A DNA stretch of 64,000 nt from Gari tellinella (lineage: Eukaryota; Mollusca; Bivalvia; Cardiida; Psammobiidae). Positions 57,401 to 64,000 of the stretch are shown one piece after another. The DNA lies in contig OV277861.1 in NCBI GenBank assembly GCA_922989275.2, positions 48,151,623 through 48,215,622 on the forward strand, read 5' to 3'. The position numbers and the translations under genes are program-made. The notes below the pieces were generated by a model that saw nothing but the letters and a program-made list of their open reading frames with translations, did not search any database and was not told where the DNA came from. Within the stretch, counting starts at the first letter, position 1; each line of letters opens with the position of its first letter.

Positions 57401-59099
57401 TATATCCCTTGACTCCATTTTTTTTTCTAGTTTTGAAGACTGTGAGGTGACCACTTAAAGCAGGTTGAAAGTAAAGCAGAATGATCATTTATTTTCAGCC
57501 TGTTTTAAGCTATGTGTACCATCTGCTAGGATAAAGTAAATATTTCTAAGGGTACAGTCATGTTCAAGACTGTATAAAGTTTTTTCTTCAGTGGACAAAT
57601 GAAATGAATGCATTAAAAGGCGCTTTTATGGGAGAAAAGGGTTAAAATACTGTCAAACTCTGCTCTTATCACCCTTTAACCCTTTCCTCAACAAAAGTGT
57701 GTTAGAGCATCTCAACCTATAGTCCTCTAGATATAAGTGCCACAAATGAATATTTTCAGATGCTGTTAAACATAGGTGGCAACTTAAAGCATGATGAAAA
57801 CAAAGTAGTTTTCTGTTTTACCATCAACTTGCTTTATATTAAAGCAGCACTCTACTCTCTAGGATAATATTTTGCTGATGATAACCGCTTAGCACACTAG
57901 AGGTTAACTATTTGCATGCTGGGTAACTTTATGGTCTGCAACAATTTTTGTCCTGCTACTTTTCTAAAAATACAATTTTCAATTTTTTTCAAAACAGGGT
58001 CAGAGTGTCAAACAGTTTGGATCCTGATGAGACGCTGCATTATGCGGCGTCTCATCAGGATCCAAACTGTTTGCAAAGGTTATCACTGTTTCATCACTAG
58101 CGAAGAGTTAAAATTTAATGATATACCAAAGATCAAAGAGACATGTCAGTTATAACTCAATTTCTGATAGATTGGATCTGGCCATAACCTTTACTGTACG
58201 GAAACACCAATTTTTATATCCGTTGCAAACAGTGAAGAACTTGATCAAGAGGGTGCTTTCAAGATTGGGCCTAATACGAGCCTGTACTATTTGACTTTTG
58301 AATACAGTCTGAAATCAGCACTCAAGATCAACATAAATTAGTCAATTTTCAAATGCAGAATAGTCAATTTTTAAAATATAGCAATGTAATGATTTAGATT
58401 AGAAATTGCCTTCTATTGACCTTGTAACCTGATAGCAAAAATACTTTCAATTTAGGCTAGATATATCTAATTCATTATTGCCAAAACACACTTTCACAAA
58501 ATATTAATAGCTCATAGATAAAAAAGATATCTATGATGAACCTGAATTTGCTTACCTCGTGCCATACTGAATAACATTACCCCATATATAGCCTGTTTCT
58601 AGTTTTGAGGACAGGTGACCACTGTAAAGCAGGTTGCAAGTTAAGCAAAATGTGCTGTTAAGGCACATTCTGCTTTACTTTCAGCCTGCATTAAAGAGAC
58701 TGAACATTCAAATGTAGTATTTGCAAATACAAAAGAAAATACTGGAATAAAAGCAAATGTGTAGCATTACCATGCATTTGGCATTATATATATAATCAGA
58801 CTAAAAACATCCTCAAGAAAAGTCACCGAATCTACTACACTGAGTAAATCCATGCATTTTGCATAGCTTGTGCATGTGCAGGCATAAACAGGCAGGAATA
58901 ACATCCCCCTGAAGCTATACACTAAAATGGTTAAGTCAACCACCAATAAATAAATGACATGGCTGGCCCAGTGTTTAAGATCTCTGGTACCAGTATCAAG
59001 TTAAAACGTAAAATAATTATGATATAAAAGACTTAATTCAATACAAACCTTGTGATGAACTTCATTACTCAAGCCATAACCTGTTGGCCGATTTGCCAT
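48402..59099 (-). CDS. Transgelin/calponin-family muscle protein (myophilin-like), complete
   Basis: Six coding exons (59049-59099, 57232-57312, 54362-54435, 51975-52194, 49873-49963, 48402-48493) join in phase to 202 codons with canonical GT-AG junctions. Residues about 18-142 form a single calponin-homology domain (QEARQWIEAVIG, MKDGVVLCELINAL, KINR, MENISNFL, DLFQTANL). After a linker with NGFSGPTLGPKEAE, residues 173-200 are a calponin-like repeat (IGLQYGFTQGASQKGMNFG). Such proteins (transgelin/SM22, Mp20, myophilin; about 185-200 residues) bind and bundle actin in muscle cytoplasm. Start chosen because ATG (MANRPTGYGLSNEVHHK) is followed by the family N-terminus. A 5' UTR exon boundary lies at 59122, so transcription starts further upstream; promoter not found. 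Confidence 0.95.
48538..48873 (-). repeat. Family A MITE with duplicated left end
   Basis: TTAA left. The segment cattaccccataaa ... ttccaatttatacaata, with its upstream 'aacagagctgtagttaa', occurs twice in tandem (about 85 bp unit, 48521-48605 and 48606-48700). Hairpin and end (aaatgggtaatgggtc) follow. Confidence 0.85.
49568..49791 (-). repeat. Family A MITE
   Basis: TTAA left; CCCATAAATACACC start; hairpin centre TGCGCCTTAAGGCGCA; end ggcaattgggtaata. Confidence 0.85.
49873..49963 (-). CDS. Transgelin-like gene, exon 5
   Basis: 91 nt, acceptor cttgtag, donor GTGAGT. Encodes AQKNGFSGPTLGPKEAEYNP then RSFNEDTIQA, the linker typical of transgelins (GPxLGPKExxxNxRxFxExxLxAG). Ends with the first base of Gly. 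Confidence 0.96.
50096..50333. repeat. Family C MITE carrying a partial family A
   Basis: CAGGGCTGCCATAAGTTGAC to GGAGAAATGGCAGCCCTG with ATATGA duplications (50090-50095, 50334-50339). The middle includes the left end of family A (tttacccattagcc...) and the A hairpin arms. Confidence 0.85.
50366..50556. repeat. Family E MITE, complete
   Basis: CAGGGCTCCAGATAATCGAG to CTTATCTGGAGCCCTG; flanks CTATAAGA and CCATAAGA. Perfect centre TAAGAATCGTCTCTTCGAGA and complement. Confidence 0.87.
50666..50909 (-). repeat. Family A MITE
   Basis: TTAA flanks; CCCATAAATACCCC start; hairpin degraded (agtatagcagaatgcgactt); end ggttaatgggtaaaggg. Confidence 0.85.
50965..51270. repeat. Family N MITE, complete
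   Basis: 306 bp, TA flanks. CAGCGCTACCTCTCTACAAC to GTAGGGAGGGAGCACTG (pogo-like ends). The middle hairpin AACAGCTTGAATCCAGATCA / GATTCAAGCTGTTT with GACGCCgggtaatGCGGCGCC is the family F core on different ends. Confidence 0.82.
51389..51583. repeat. Family B MITE
   Basis: CAATAAAACCTCTCTATTAC to AGAGAGGTTTTACTC; TA left; one arm lost 10 bp (gaaacagaagagctttctg). A short AAACAGTG hairpin (51598-51668) follows. Confidence 0.8.
51697..51939. repeat. Family D MITE, complete
   Basis: 243 bp, TTAA flanks (51693-51696, 51940-51943). CTCTTTCCTCTCTGAAACTT to CTAGGGTTCAAAGGG; hairpin GACAAACAGTGAAGACCCTG around GAGGGCTCCgaaaGGAGCCCTC. Ends 35 bp downstream of exon 4's donor side. Confidence 0.9.
51975..52194 (-). 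CDS. Transgelin-like gene, exon 4
   Basis: 220 nt, acceptor tttttag, donor GTAAGA. Encodes LINALQPGAVKKINRIEGGA, FKQFKDMENISNFLKAIQGY and on to HVLNCVHAVGRA: the C-terminal two thirds of the CH domain. Confidence 0.97.
52248..52434. repeat. Family B MITE
   Basis: TA flanks; CAGTAAAACCTCTCTATTAC to AGCGAGGTTTTACTG; the left hairpin arm is cut (gcttaaagcaacattagg), so it can no longer fold fully. Confidence 0.82.
52437..52645 (-). repeat. Family A MITE, core-deleted
   Basis: CCCTTTAAATCCCTCATAGA start; after tggtagcttaaagc the left arm is gone and cattctgctttactttcaac follows; end gctatggggtaatagg then TTAA. Confidence 0.8.
52795..53035 (+). mobile_element. tRNA-derived SINE
   Basis: A box TTGGCCTAGGGGG and B box AGGTTTCAAATCC spaced as in a tRNA, followed by a ~150-bp body (ccgagtatggggttggaact ... 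acggattcgggagatac). It lies inside a truncated family A fragment (caattaagaaaatagtttca). No clear A-tail. Confidence 0.6.
53178..53411 (+). repeat. Family A MITE, complete
   Basis: TTAA flanks (53174-53177, 53412-53415). CCCGTTACCCCATAGCCTGT; hairpin centre TGTGCCTTAAGGTACA; right end worn (tatcaaggataggg). Confidence 0.88.
53475..53668. repeat. Family F MITE
   Basis: cagtgattacctttgcaaac, arms GTAAGGATCCTGATGAGA / TCCTCAGGATCCAAACTGTT around ccgcgtaacgcgg, then the gcagacgac...tacccagcatgcaa end. Confidence 0.78.
53748..54230 (-). repeat. Family A MITE split by family D
   Basis: Left part ctccactgaagaaaatagtt ... ttctagcatattgtagc, right part agcagttggaagtaaagcag ... aggctataggataatggg then TTAA. 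The 53870-54112 element sits in the TTAA of GTAGCTTAAAGCAG. Confidence 0.85.
53870..54112. repeat. Family D MITE nested in family A, with TTAA duplication
   Basis: 243 bp, TTAA at 53866-53869 and 54113-54116. The uninterrupted family A sequence has a single TTAA here, so the duplication is direct evidence of TTAA targeting. CTCTTTCCTCCCTGAAAGGT to CTAGGGTTCAAAGGG. Confidence 0.92.
54362..54435 (-). CDS. Transgelin-like gene, exon 3
   Basis: 74 nt, acceptor attgcag, donor GTAAGT. Encodes NCDPSEQMGEEKFQAAMKDG then VVLC; the last two bases begin the Glu codon of VVLCE, which exon 4 completes. Confidence 0.96.
54514..54662. repeat. Family I palindromic MITE
   Basis: GGTCCAAGGTTATAATTAAA to TTTATAACCTTGGGGCC; arms GAGTCTGAGATCGTTTTCAA / TTGAGAACGATCTCAGACTC with a short loop (gaactgcaaaagctcaag). 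Confidence 0.85.
55168..55308. repeat. Family I palindromic MITE
   Basis: GGTCCAAGGTTATAGCTTTG to TTTATAACCTTGGACC; arms around tgagccttataagctca. Confidence 0.85.
55349..56531. repeat. Family E MITE split by an L element
   Basis: CAGGGCTCCAGATAAGGGAA at left; right half resumes actaaaatctttatttctgc and ends CTTATCTGGAGCCCTG. Centre GTTAGAATCGTCTGAAGAGA is intact. Confidence 0.88.
55377..56368 (+). mobile_element. L element: pearl/Helitron-like, third copy
   Basis: ACAAGGGCCACTATGGCCC, gctcacctgg near the 5' end; core of ~140-bp units (gacctagtgacctagttttt ... tagtctctagagtgttaaca) about five times; then gacagacagacagacgacgg and the hairpin GCTCACCTTGGCAC-tac-GTGCCAGGTGAGC with TAA. Removal joins TTTCA to AAACTAAAATC, the usual family E sequence, with no target duplication. 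The core repeat differs from those of the other two L elements while the ends are shared. Confidence 0.82.
56619..56823. repeat. Family B MITE, complete
   Basis: TA flanks; CAGTACAGCCTCTCTATTAC to AGAGAGGTTCTACTG; hairpin gcttaaagcaatgtgaaaat with perfect complement, centre gctcctacaggagc. Confidence 0.88.
56993..57184. repeat. Family E MITE
   Basis: CAGGGCTCCAGATAAGAGGA to CTTATCTGATGCCTTG; centre CGTTAGAATCTTCTCTTCGA and complement. Ends 48 bp from the donor of exon 2. Confidence 0.85.
57232..57312 (-). CDS. Transgelin-like gene, exon 2
   Basis: 81 nt, phase 0, acceptor aatttcag, donor GTAAGT. Encodes INQKYSPELEQEARQWIEAV then IGKPLDP, the start of the CH domain. Confidence 0.96.
57391..57641 (+). 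repeat. Family A MITE, diverged
   Basis: ccctgcccttatatcccttg, tttttctagttttgaagact, cacttaaagcaggttgaaag, then a shortened right arm; end gcttttatgggagaaaaggg and TTAA. Confidence 0.8.
57908..58107. repeat. Family F MITE, complete
   Basis: 200 bp, TTAA flanks (57904-57907, 58108-58111). CTATTTGCATGCTGGGTAAC to TCACTAGCGAAGAG; hairpin AAACAGTTTGGATCCTGATG around GACGCTGCATTATGCGGCGTC. Confidence 0.85.
58112..58570. other. No recognised gene; one AAACAG arm
   Basis: Intron sequence of the transgelin-like gene. Near 58225 there is a worn 'gcaaacagtgaagaacttga' arm; otherwise nothing recognised. Confidence 0.4.
58575..58696 (+). repeat. Family A MITE, left two thirds
   Basis: cattaccccatatatagcct, ggtgaccactgtaaagcagg, hairpin to cagcctgcattaaa, then lost. 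Confidence 0.78.
59049..59099 (-). CDS. Transgelin-like gene, exon 1 (first coding)
   Basis: 51 coding nt; ATG at 59099-59097, then MANRPTGYGLSNEVHHK, donor GTTTGT. The exon extends upstream as 5' UTR (gtttcaatttataagaagcagcc) to an apparent acceptor (tttcag) at 59122, so an upstream non-coding exon is expected. Confidence 0.94.
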
Positions 59100-59184
59100 G
59101 GCTGCTTCTTATAAATTGAAACCTGAAATTATAAAATTGAACTTTAAGAAGTTTATTAATTCATATACGAATTCTAACACTTAA

Positions 59185-59268
59185 CCCATTACCCAATAGT
59201 CTGTTTCTAGTATTGAAAATATTTGACCACATGTCTTCAAAACTAGAAACAGGCTATGGGGTAAAGGG
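59185..59268 (+). repeat. Family A ends without the core
   Basis: TTAA then CCCATTACCCAATAGTCTGT, tagtattgaaaatatttgaccac, directly joined to atgtcttcaaaactagaaac and gctatggggtaaaggg. The whole hairpin core is missing, leaving the inverted outer ends. Confidence 0.75.
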
Positions 59269-59393
59269 TCACAATTATACACGAGTTAGGCTATTAAACT
59301 TAATAGGTCATTTCTAAGTTATACATGTAGTTAGAACATATAAAGTGAAATCTTAGTGGTAAGGAAGGGGCGCAGTGAGCGAGATTTCACTTT

Positions 59394-59627
59394 ATCCATT
59401 ATGCCATAGCCTGTTTCTATTTTGAAGATAGGTGACCACATGAAGCATGTTGAAAGTAAGGCAAATTCTGCTTTACTTTCAGCATGCTTTTAGCTACCAT
59501 CTGCTAAGAATTAATATAGAAAATGTTTCTTATGGTACATGTTCATGACTGTATAAATAGGGAAGTATTATTCTTCTGTGGAGGAATAAATTAAAGGTGT
59601 ACAAATGTGTATTCATGGGGTAATGGG
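59394..59627 (+). repeat. Family A MITE
   Basis: tccattatgccatagcctgt; hairpin shortened (gttgaaagtaaggcaaattc); end tcatggggtaatggg and TTAA. Confidence 0.85.
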
Positions 59628-60130
59628 TTAATCTAAACAGGTCATTTCTAGTGTGATGGAGTGCTTATGTTACAAATTTCAGGCTCAATAAGCGATTCTC
59701 CAACATTAATTTCAAAATAAAACTCTTGTATTTCACTCATCCATCCACATTTATTGCCTAGGTAATAAACCTTTCTTTCAAACTTTTTAATTTTAGTTTG
59801 ATGGTCAAAAATTGCGATAAAAGACACCTTAACCCATTTTAGCCTAGTGTCTTCTGTAAAAGAGGAGTATTTCAAAAATTAAATCTTTACTTCTCCTTTA
59901 AGCCCTATGGTGATAAAGGAAATCCTCTCTATTATGACCACTAAAACGAATGCTAATTGGTTGCATTAAGACAGGTGAAAGCTTATCCTTCTGTTCTCAA
60001 TGTATGTGACACTAATGAATCGTTCTTTCCTATAGCAGTAAAATCAATTAGCATACATAAAACATTAACTTTCAGGTGAAAAATCTAATCAATTGTAATA
60101 CCTTTTGAAAGCATGAACAAGGCTACTTAA

Positions 60131-60377
60131 CCCATTACCCCATAAATATGCCTTATTAGGCCTTTAATTTATTCTCCACTGAAGAAAATAATTCCAATTT
60201 ATACAGTGATGAATATGTATCATAAGAACTATTTTCTATATTCTAGCAGATAATAGCTTAAAGCAAGCTGAAAGTAAAGCAGAATGTGTCTTAGGGTGCA
60301 TTTTGCTTTACTTTCAACCTGCTTTAAGTGGTCCCATATCTTCAAAACTAGAAACAGGCTATATATGGGGTAATGGG
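60131..60377 (-). repeat. Family A MITE, complete
   Basis: TTAA left, CTAA right. CCCATTACCCCATAAATATG to atatggggtaatggg. A worn family B core (acaaggtgaaagttactgaa ... cttgctttaagcagtcaact) and B right end (agagaggttttactg) follow at 60383-60521, and a B-like left end lies near 59927, so this copy probably sits inside an old B element. Confidence 0.85.
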
Positions 60378-60889
60378 CTAAAACAAGGTGAAAGTTACTG
60401 AAACAGATAGCAAGGAGCCCGGGCCTTCTGTTTTACAATTGTCACCTTGCTTTAAGCAGTCAACTGTCCTAAACACCTAATGATTGCCACAACTTAGTGG
60501 GTGTAAGAGAGAGGTTTTACTGTACTTCTCATAATGAATAGTAACACCATAGGATTTGGTTCAGTTTACTTCCTGTTACCTGGAGCCATGCATGTAGAAG
60601 CCTCACCAGTATCCAAACTGCTTGCATCAGTTATCATCAAATTGCTGGGAGCATGCAGAAAGTAAAAGTTGTACAATATTACTAAAATCCCTGAGATCAA
60701 ACAGAAAGTTATTGATTGAATTTATTACATGGTATATATTTGCTGTGACTAAGCAGACCACTTGATGGAGCCACTAAACAATAAGGATGTAGATATTGCA
60801 ATCATAATTTAATCCACTGTGGTCTGAGGTTTCTAAATATAAGCTATGTAAAAATTCTACCTAGCAAGTAATTTAAACTACTGTTATCT

Positions 60890-61020
60890 TCTTCTTATTA
60901 TTATTAATACTTCACTCCATCAAGATTGATGATTATGAGAAGGTGCACAAATGGGACTGTACCCAGCCGGTCACTTTATCCTGACACCGACAAACCAGTC
61001 GTAATGCTAACCCGAAATTC
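60890..61020. repeat. Family T end fragment
   Basis: cttcttattattattaatac, cactccatcaagattgatga, gaaggtgcacaaatgggact, cagtcgtaatgctaacccg: same as the left arm at 33918-34060. Confidence 0.7.
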
Positions 61021-61137
61021 TGATATATATAATACATTTTATTTGAAAACATTTTTAAGGATAAAAGTTTTATGAATTGACAGGTCCTAATAAGGAGTTC
61101 TCTACTTTATCTTTTTTTCATAAGCTGCCACACTTAA

Positions 61138-61380
61138 CCCTTTGAACCCTAGTCCCGCATATAGGCGTCCTTTTCAAACAGTGTACATGTGCATAGTACA
61201 CTTGTCCTATGCAAACAGTGAAGACACAGATCAGAGGGCTCCGAAAGGAGCCCTCTGATCAGGGTCTTCACTGTTTGTCATAATGCCAAACATTGACAAA
61301 AACAACCCTTAAAAGTCAGAAATGGACTAGACAAAAATGGAAACTGGAATTGTCCATTTAACGTTACAGGGAGGAAAGAG
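61138..61380. repeat. Family D MITE, complete reference copy
   Basis: 243 bp, TTAA flanks (61134-61137, 61381-61384). CCCTTTGAACCCTAGTCCCG to TTACAGGGAGGAAAGAG; hairpin CAAACAGTGAAGACACAGAT around GAGGGCTCCgaaaGGAGCCCTC. Confidence 0.92.
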
Positions 61381-61469
61381 TTAAAGTAAGAATGATTCAT
61401 CTTCTCAGAGAATACATTATTTTGATATACAGTGTACTAGTAACAGGTTTGACTATAACACCAAACCCC

Positions 61470-62599
61470 CACTCCCTCCCTTGAAATTATTATGTCTGCA
61501 CTAAACCCTAAGGTATGACAATTAGAATAATCTCTTTGAGACAATTCTAATCAGTAGTAACACCATAGGATTTGGTACTGAAATGAAGAAGAAAATGCTT
61601 GATTTTTTCAATTAACTCACCCCGCGGTAGTAGTCCAGTGGTAACACTGTTGGACTACGGTACCAGGGGTCGTGAATTCGATCCCCCGCTGGACCAGCGG
61701 TCTGACTAGGGGATTTTTTCCGAATCCCTGATGATGTACAGGAATGTCCTTGAGCAAGACATGTACCGCGAATTGCTCCTCTCCACCCAGGGGTTAAAAT
61801 GTGTACCTGTGAGGGTCTGAGCCGGTACTGCGGCTGCTTTAGCGCCATATCCTTAGCAAGCCTGACCGATTTTGTACATATAACACAGATACTATACCGG
61901 ACTAGTTTTGAGCTCATTTTCTGAATAAACACTACACTGACATCTCAAAACTACTCTGACGTGTCAACACGAAACCGAAAGTGACAATCTATTTTAAGAA
62001 GCGCTATATTTAAATCGCTTTCACGCAATACCCAAACGACTTAAAAAAAAAATAAAAAATAAAAAAAAAATAGGATCTTGAGCTCAGTTTGAGCTTTGTG
62101 AGCTTTGTGTTGACATGTCAGTGTTACTGAATTCCAGCATGAGTGCTTTTATAACGGGTTTTGACAAAAAGGTCGCATACATTTTAAAATGAAAGTAGAA
62201 AGATGGACCGTTTCGGCCCCTCTGGCATTCGCATTTTTCCAATCTTGCAAATTTGTGCCTGGATCCATTTTCGATGCTGCCTGAAAGTGTCACATTTTGC
62301 AGGAGACCATTGATATTCTAGAAATAGGAAGAGCCGAACCTGGCCTTTCAGAAAAGTCTTCCAACGTGATGTGCGAATCATAACTTTTCATTCTACGGAA
62401 GCCAAAATGTGCCATAAAAGTCAAAACGTTTTAATACGTTATGGGCGTGGAAAGGATATGTTAGCAGTGCTCAATATTGTAGGCAAGATGGCTCAATGAT
62501 CAGGGGGCCAATGTACAGTCGGCTGAGCGGTCATTCGGACTGAAAGTAGACTTTAACTGGTACAAGTTTTACTTTACTTTACTCTTATCTGGGGCCCTG
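61470..62599. repeat. Family E MITE split by a ~0.96-kb insertion
   Basis: Left part cctcccttgaaattattatg ... gattttttcaattaactc at 61617; the short right end tactcttatctggggccctg resumes at about 62578. The stretch between (SINE plus 62071-62575) is therefore inserted. In 62071-62575 I recognise no gene or repeat. Confidence 0.65.
61617..62070 (+). mobile_element. tRNA-derived SINE with conserved central domain
   Basis: tRNA-like head with A box TAGTCCAGTGG and B box near GAATTCGATCCC. A body with 'tccttgagcaagacatgtac', 'attgctcctctccacccagg', 'ggttaaaatgtgtacctg' is a domain found in SINEs of many invertebrates. The tail gaagcgctatatttaaatcg is followed by an A-rich end (taaaaaaaaaataaaaaata). 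Confidence 0.75.
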
Positions 62600-63042
62600 A
62601 ATTTTTATCTGTTTTACAGAGAGCCCTCTGATATGTCTTGTACTGTCTGTAAATGATAACACTTGTTCCCCCACTAGGTCTACACTGTTACAGATAATTC
62701 AAAGAATGGGTAAAAGTGTCCCCTATTCATATAGAAGGGTTGATTTTTTATGTGGGTCTACACAGTGTTTGCAAATAATATTTGTACCCCATACTGTAAG
62801 GGAGAACAGTGTGTCCTGACTATAACTAGACCTAGGCATGTGTGTGAAACACCTTTAGACTTACATGTGAGGATGATTTACTACCTGTCAAGTCACTTAC
62901 GCTTTAATTTCCACCTTTCATGTTGAATTTCCTAGGTCAAGTACAAAGTTTTATATCAAAATGCCAAGTGCTAGATAAACATGAAGAGTCAATTCATAGT
63001 AGATATTTTAAGACAGCTTATCCTTGTCTAAAGTACAGTTTG
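62600..63042. other. No recognised gene
   Basis: Contains scattered pieces of AAACAGTG/TACACTG hairpins (near 62635, 62690, 62755) but no complete element or exon. Confidence 0.4.
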
Positions 63043-63284
63043 ACTCTTTCAACACAAATGGACCTCTGTTTATACACTATGACCATTACATTTGCAAACA
63101 GTGTGGACCCAGATCAGAGGGCTCCTATTGGAGCCCTCTGATCAGGTTCTACACTGTTTGCTAACTTAGAGCAATATCTATAAGGCTACCCAGAATTCCA
63201 AGTAGACTAGTTCATGCTTTGGTAATTTAAAAAGATCCACAAGGGAACTTAATAACCCTCAAGAGTTACTTAGAGTTGAAAGAG
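63043..63284. repeat. Family G MITE, complete
   Basis: ctctttcaacacaaatggac to cttagagttgaaagag, TTAA at 63285-63288. Hairpin GCAAACAGTGTGGACCCAGA around GAGGGCTCCtattGGAGCCCTC. Confidence 0.85.
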
Positions 63285-63305
63285 TTAACTGATAATAACG
63301 CTTTA

Positions 63306-64000
63306 TGGGCCCGTCACACCATAACGTTCTGGCCAACGTTCTCTGAGCGTTTCAATTGTTCAATTTTCGAGCGTTCTAGAATGAAGATGACACTTCTGGC
63401 GTTTGATTAACGTGTACCTAACGTATGACTAGCGTGTTTCTAACGCACGATAAGCGTGTAACAACGACCAAGTAAGCTACCCCCGAAAACACGTAGTGTG
63501 TGCTAACGTGCCACTGGCGAGCGACGAACGATTTGCCAACGTTAGACGAGCGTGTTGAGCGTTCGACTAACGTGTGACTAACGTGTGACCAACGACAGCA
63601 TACCGTTTTGCTGGCGTGTGAATTTTACGATCGAAAGGGTTACAAAACGTTGAGAATTTCGTAGTGAATTCAGTTGTTCTTGTGAGTTTGATCAGTCAGA
63701 ATCATGCCGCCAAGACGCAAAAAGGTGGGAAGGTGACTTCTGCTACTAGCGCTGCAGGTAAGCAGAAGCCTCCTTCACTAGCAATGTCTTCTGACGGAGA
63801 AGAACACCATGAGGAAGAGCACTTCCGAGATGTAATGGCCCATGTGGCACCCCCTGAAGACCCTAAACCCCCTGAAACCCACAATGATGACCGCCCGACC
63901 ATTGCAAAGAGAGGGAAGAAGCAGAGAAAGGATTGTAAGATCGTGGACCGGGCGATGGAGGATAGTCTGGTCGAGTTTGTCAGCATACTTAGATCCAGAT
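63306..64000 (+). mobile_element. Harbinger-like element, left end (continues past the window)
   Basis: Starts TGGGCCCGTCACACCATAAC after TTA; compare TGCTAGGTTCACACCATGGG at 2106. The next ~300 bp are degenerate 10-12 bp units related to AACGTGTGACTAACG in both orientations, followed by a gene start at about 63700. The right end is outside the window. Superfamily inferred from the TTA flank, the end motif and the nature of the gene. Confidence 0.6.
63704..64000 (+). CDS. Partial transposon protein, possible Myb/MADF-type DNA-binding protein
   Basis: ATG at 63704 gives MPPRRKKVGR then TGA at 63734. A second frame is open through the whole segment to the window edge and reads basic/acidic sequence (MSSDGEEHHEEEHFRDVMAH, TIAKRGKKQRKDCKIVDRAM, EDSLVEFV). 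The basic start and the coding-like second frame suggest one gene with a one-base indel near 63728; an alternative is initiation at the ATG at 63784. 'MEDSLVEFV' resembles the first helix of MADF/Myb-SANT domains, which Harbinger elements encode beside the transposase. Too short for a firm call. Confidence 0.5.

Overview
This is intron-rich eukaryotic DNA, very probably from a bivalve mollusc. The evidence is a muscle-type transgelin/calponin gene cut into small exons with GT-AG junctions, a very dense load of short palindromic transposons, bivalve-style pearl/Helitron-like elements with central tandem repeats, and tRNA-derived SINEs. A Dreissena-like heterodont is only a guess. I see no prokaryotic features.

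Two host genes are supported, both on the minus strand. (1) A kinesin-like motor gene runs from about 33.1 kb down to 6.4 kb. Seventeen exons of 43-143 nt join in phase into 511 codons: a motor core with an intact P-loop but very divergent switch I and switch II, then a charged coiled-coil-like stalk. Its first exon and its 3' end were not found. (2) A complete transgelin/calponin-family gene (six coding exons, 202 codons, CH domain plus one calponin-like repeat) runs from 59.1 kb down to 48.4 kb. Most long open frames in the window are chance frames or transposon debris.

Nearly all the rest is mobile DNA. An LTR (Ty3/Gypsy-type) retrotransposon with almost identical LTRs but broken coding regions lies antisense in a kinesin intron (17.2-21.3 kb). 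About 35 copies of a 240-bp palindromic MITE ('family A', TTAA-flanked) and lower numbers of families B-I, N and O fill the introns. I name these families here by their ends: A, D, F, G, H (TTAA + CCC/CTC ends, piggyBac-like); B and N (TA + CAGT/CAGC ends, pogo/Tigger-like); C and E (CAGGG ends, 6-bp duplications). Longer elements include three 'CTCACCTGAG' elements (L), two 'GCTCGAC' elements (J), two Harbinger-like elements at the window edges (2.1-3.2 kb and from 63.3 kb), and a nested stack at 34.5-39.4 kb.

The most notable patterns are: insertions into other repeats that expose target-site duplications (TTAA for A, D and a 539-bp element) or their absence (L elements); the same long hairpin core in MITEs whose ends belong to different transposon superfamilies; Harbinger-like elements whose subterminal regions are degenerate 10-12 bp repeat arrays; and a kinesin motor that keeps the P-loop but lacks recognisable SSRSH and DLAGSE motifs.
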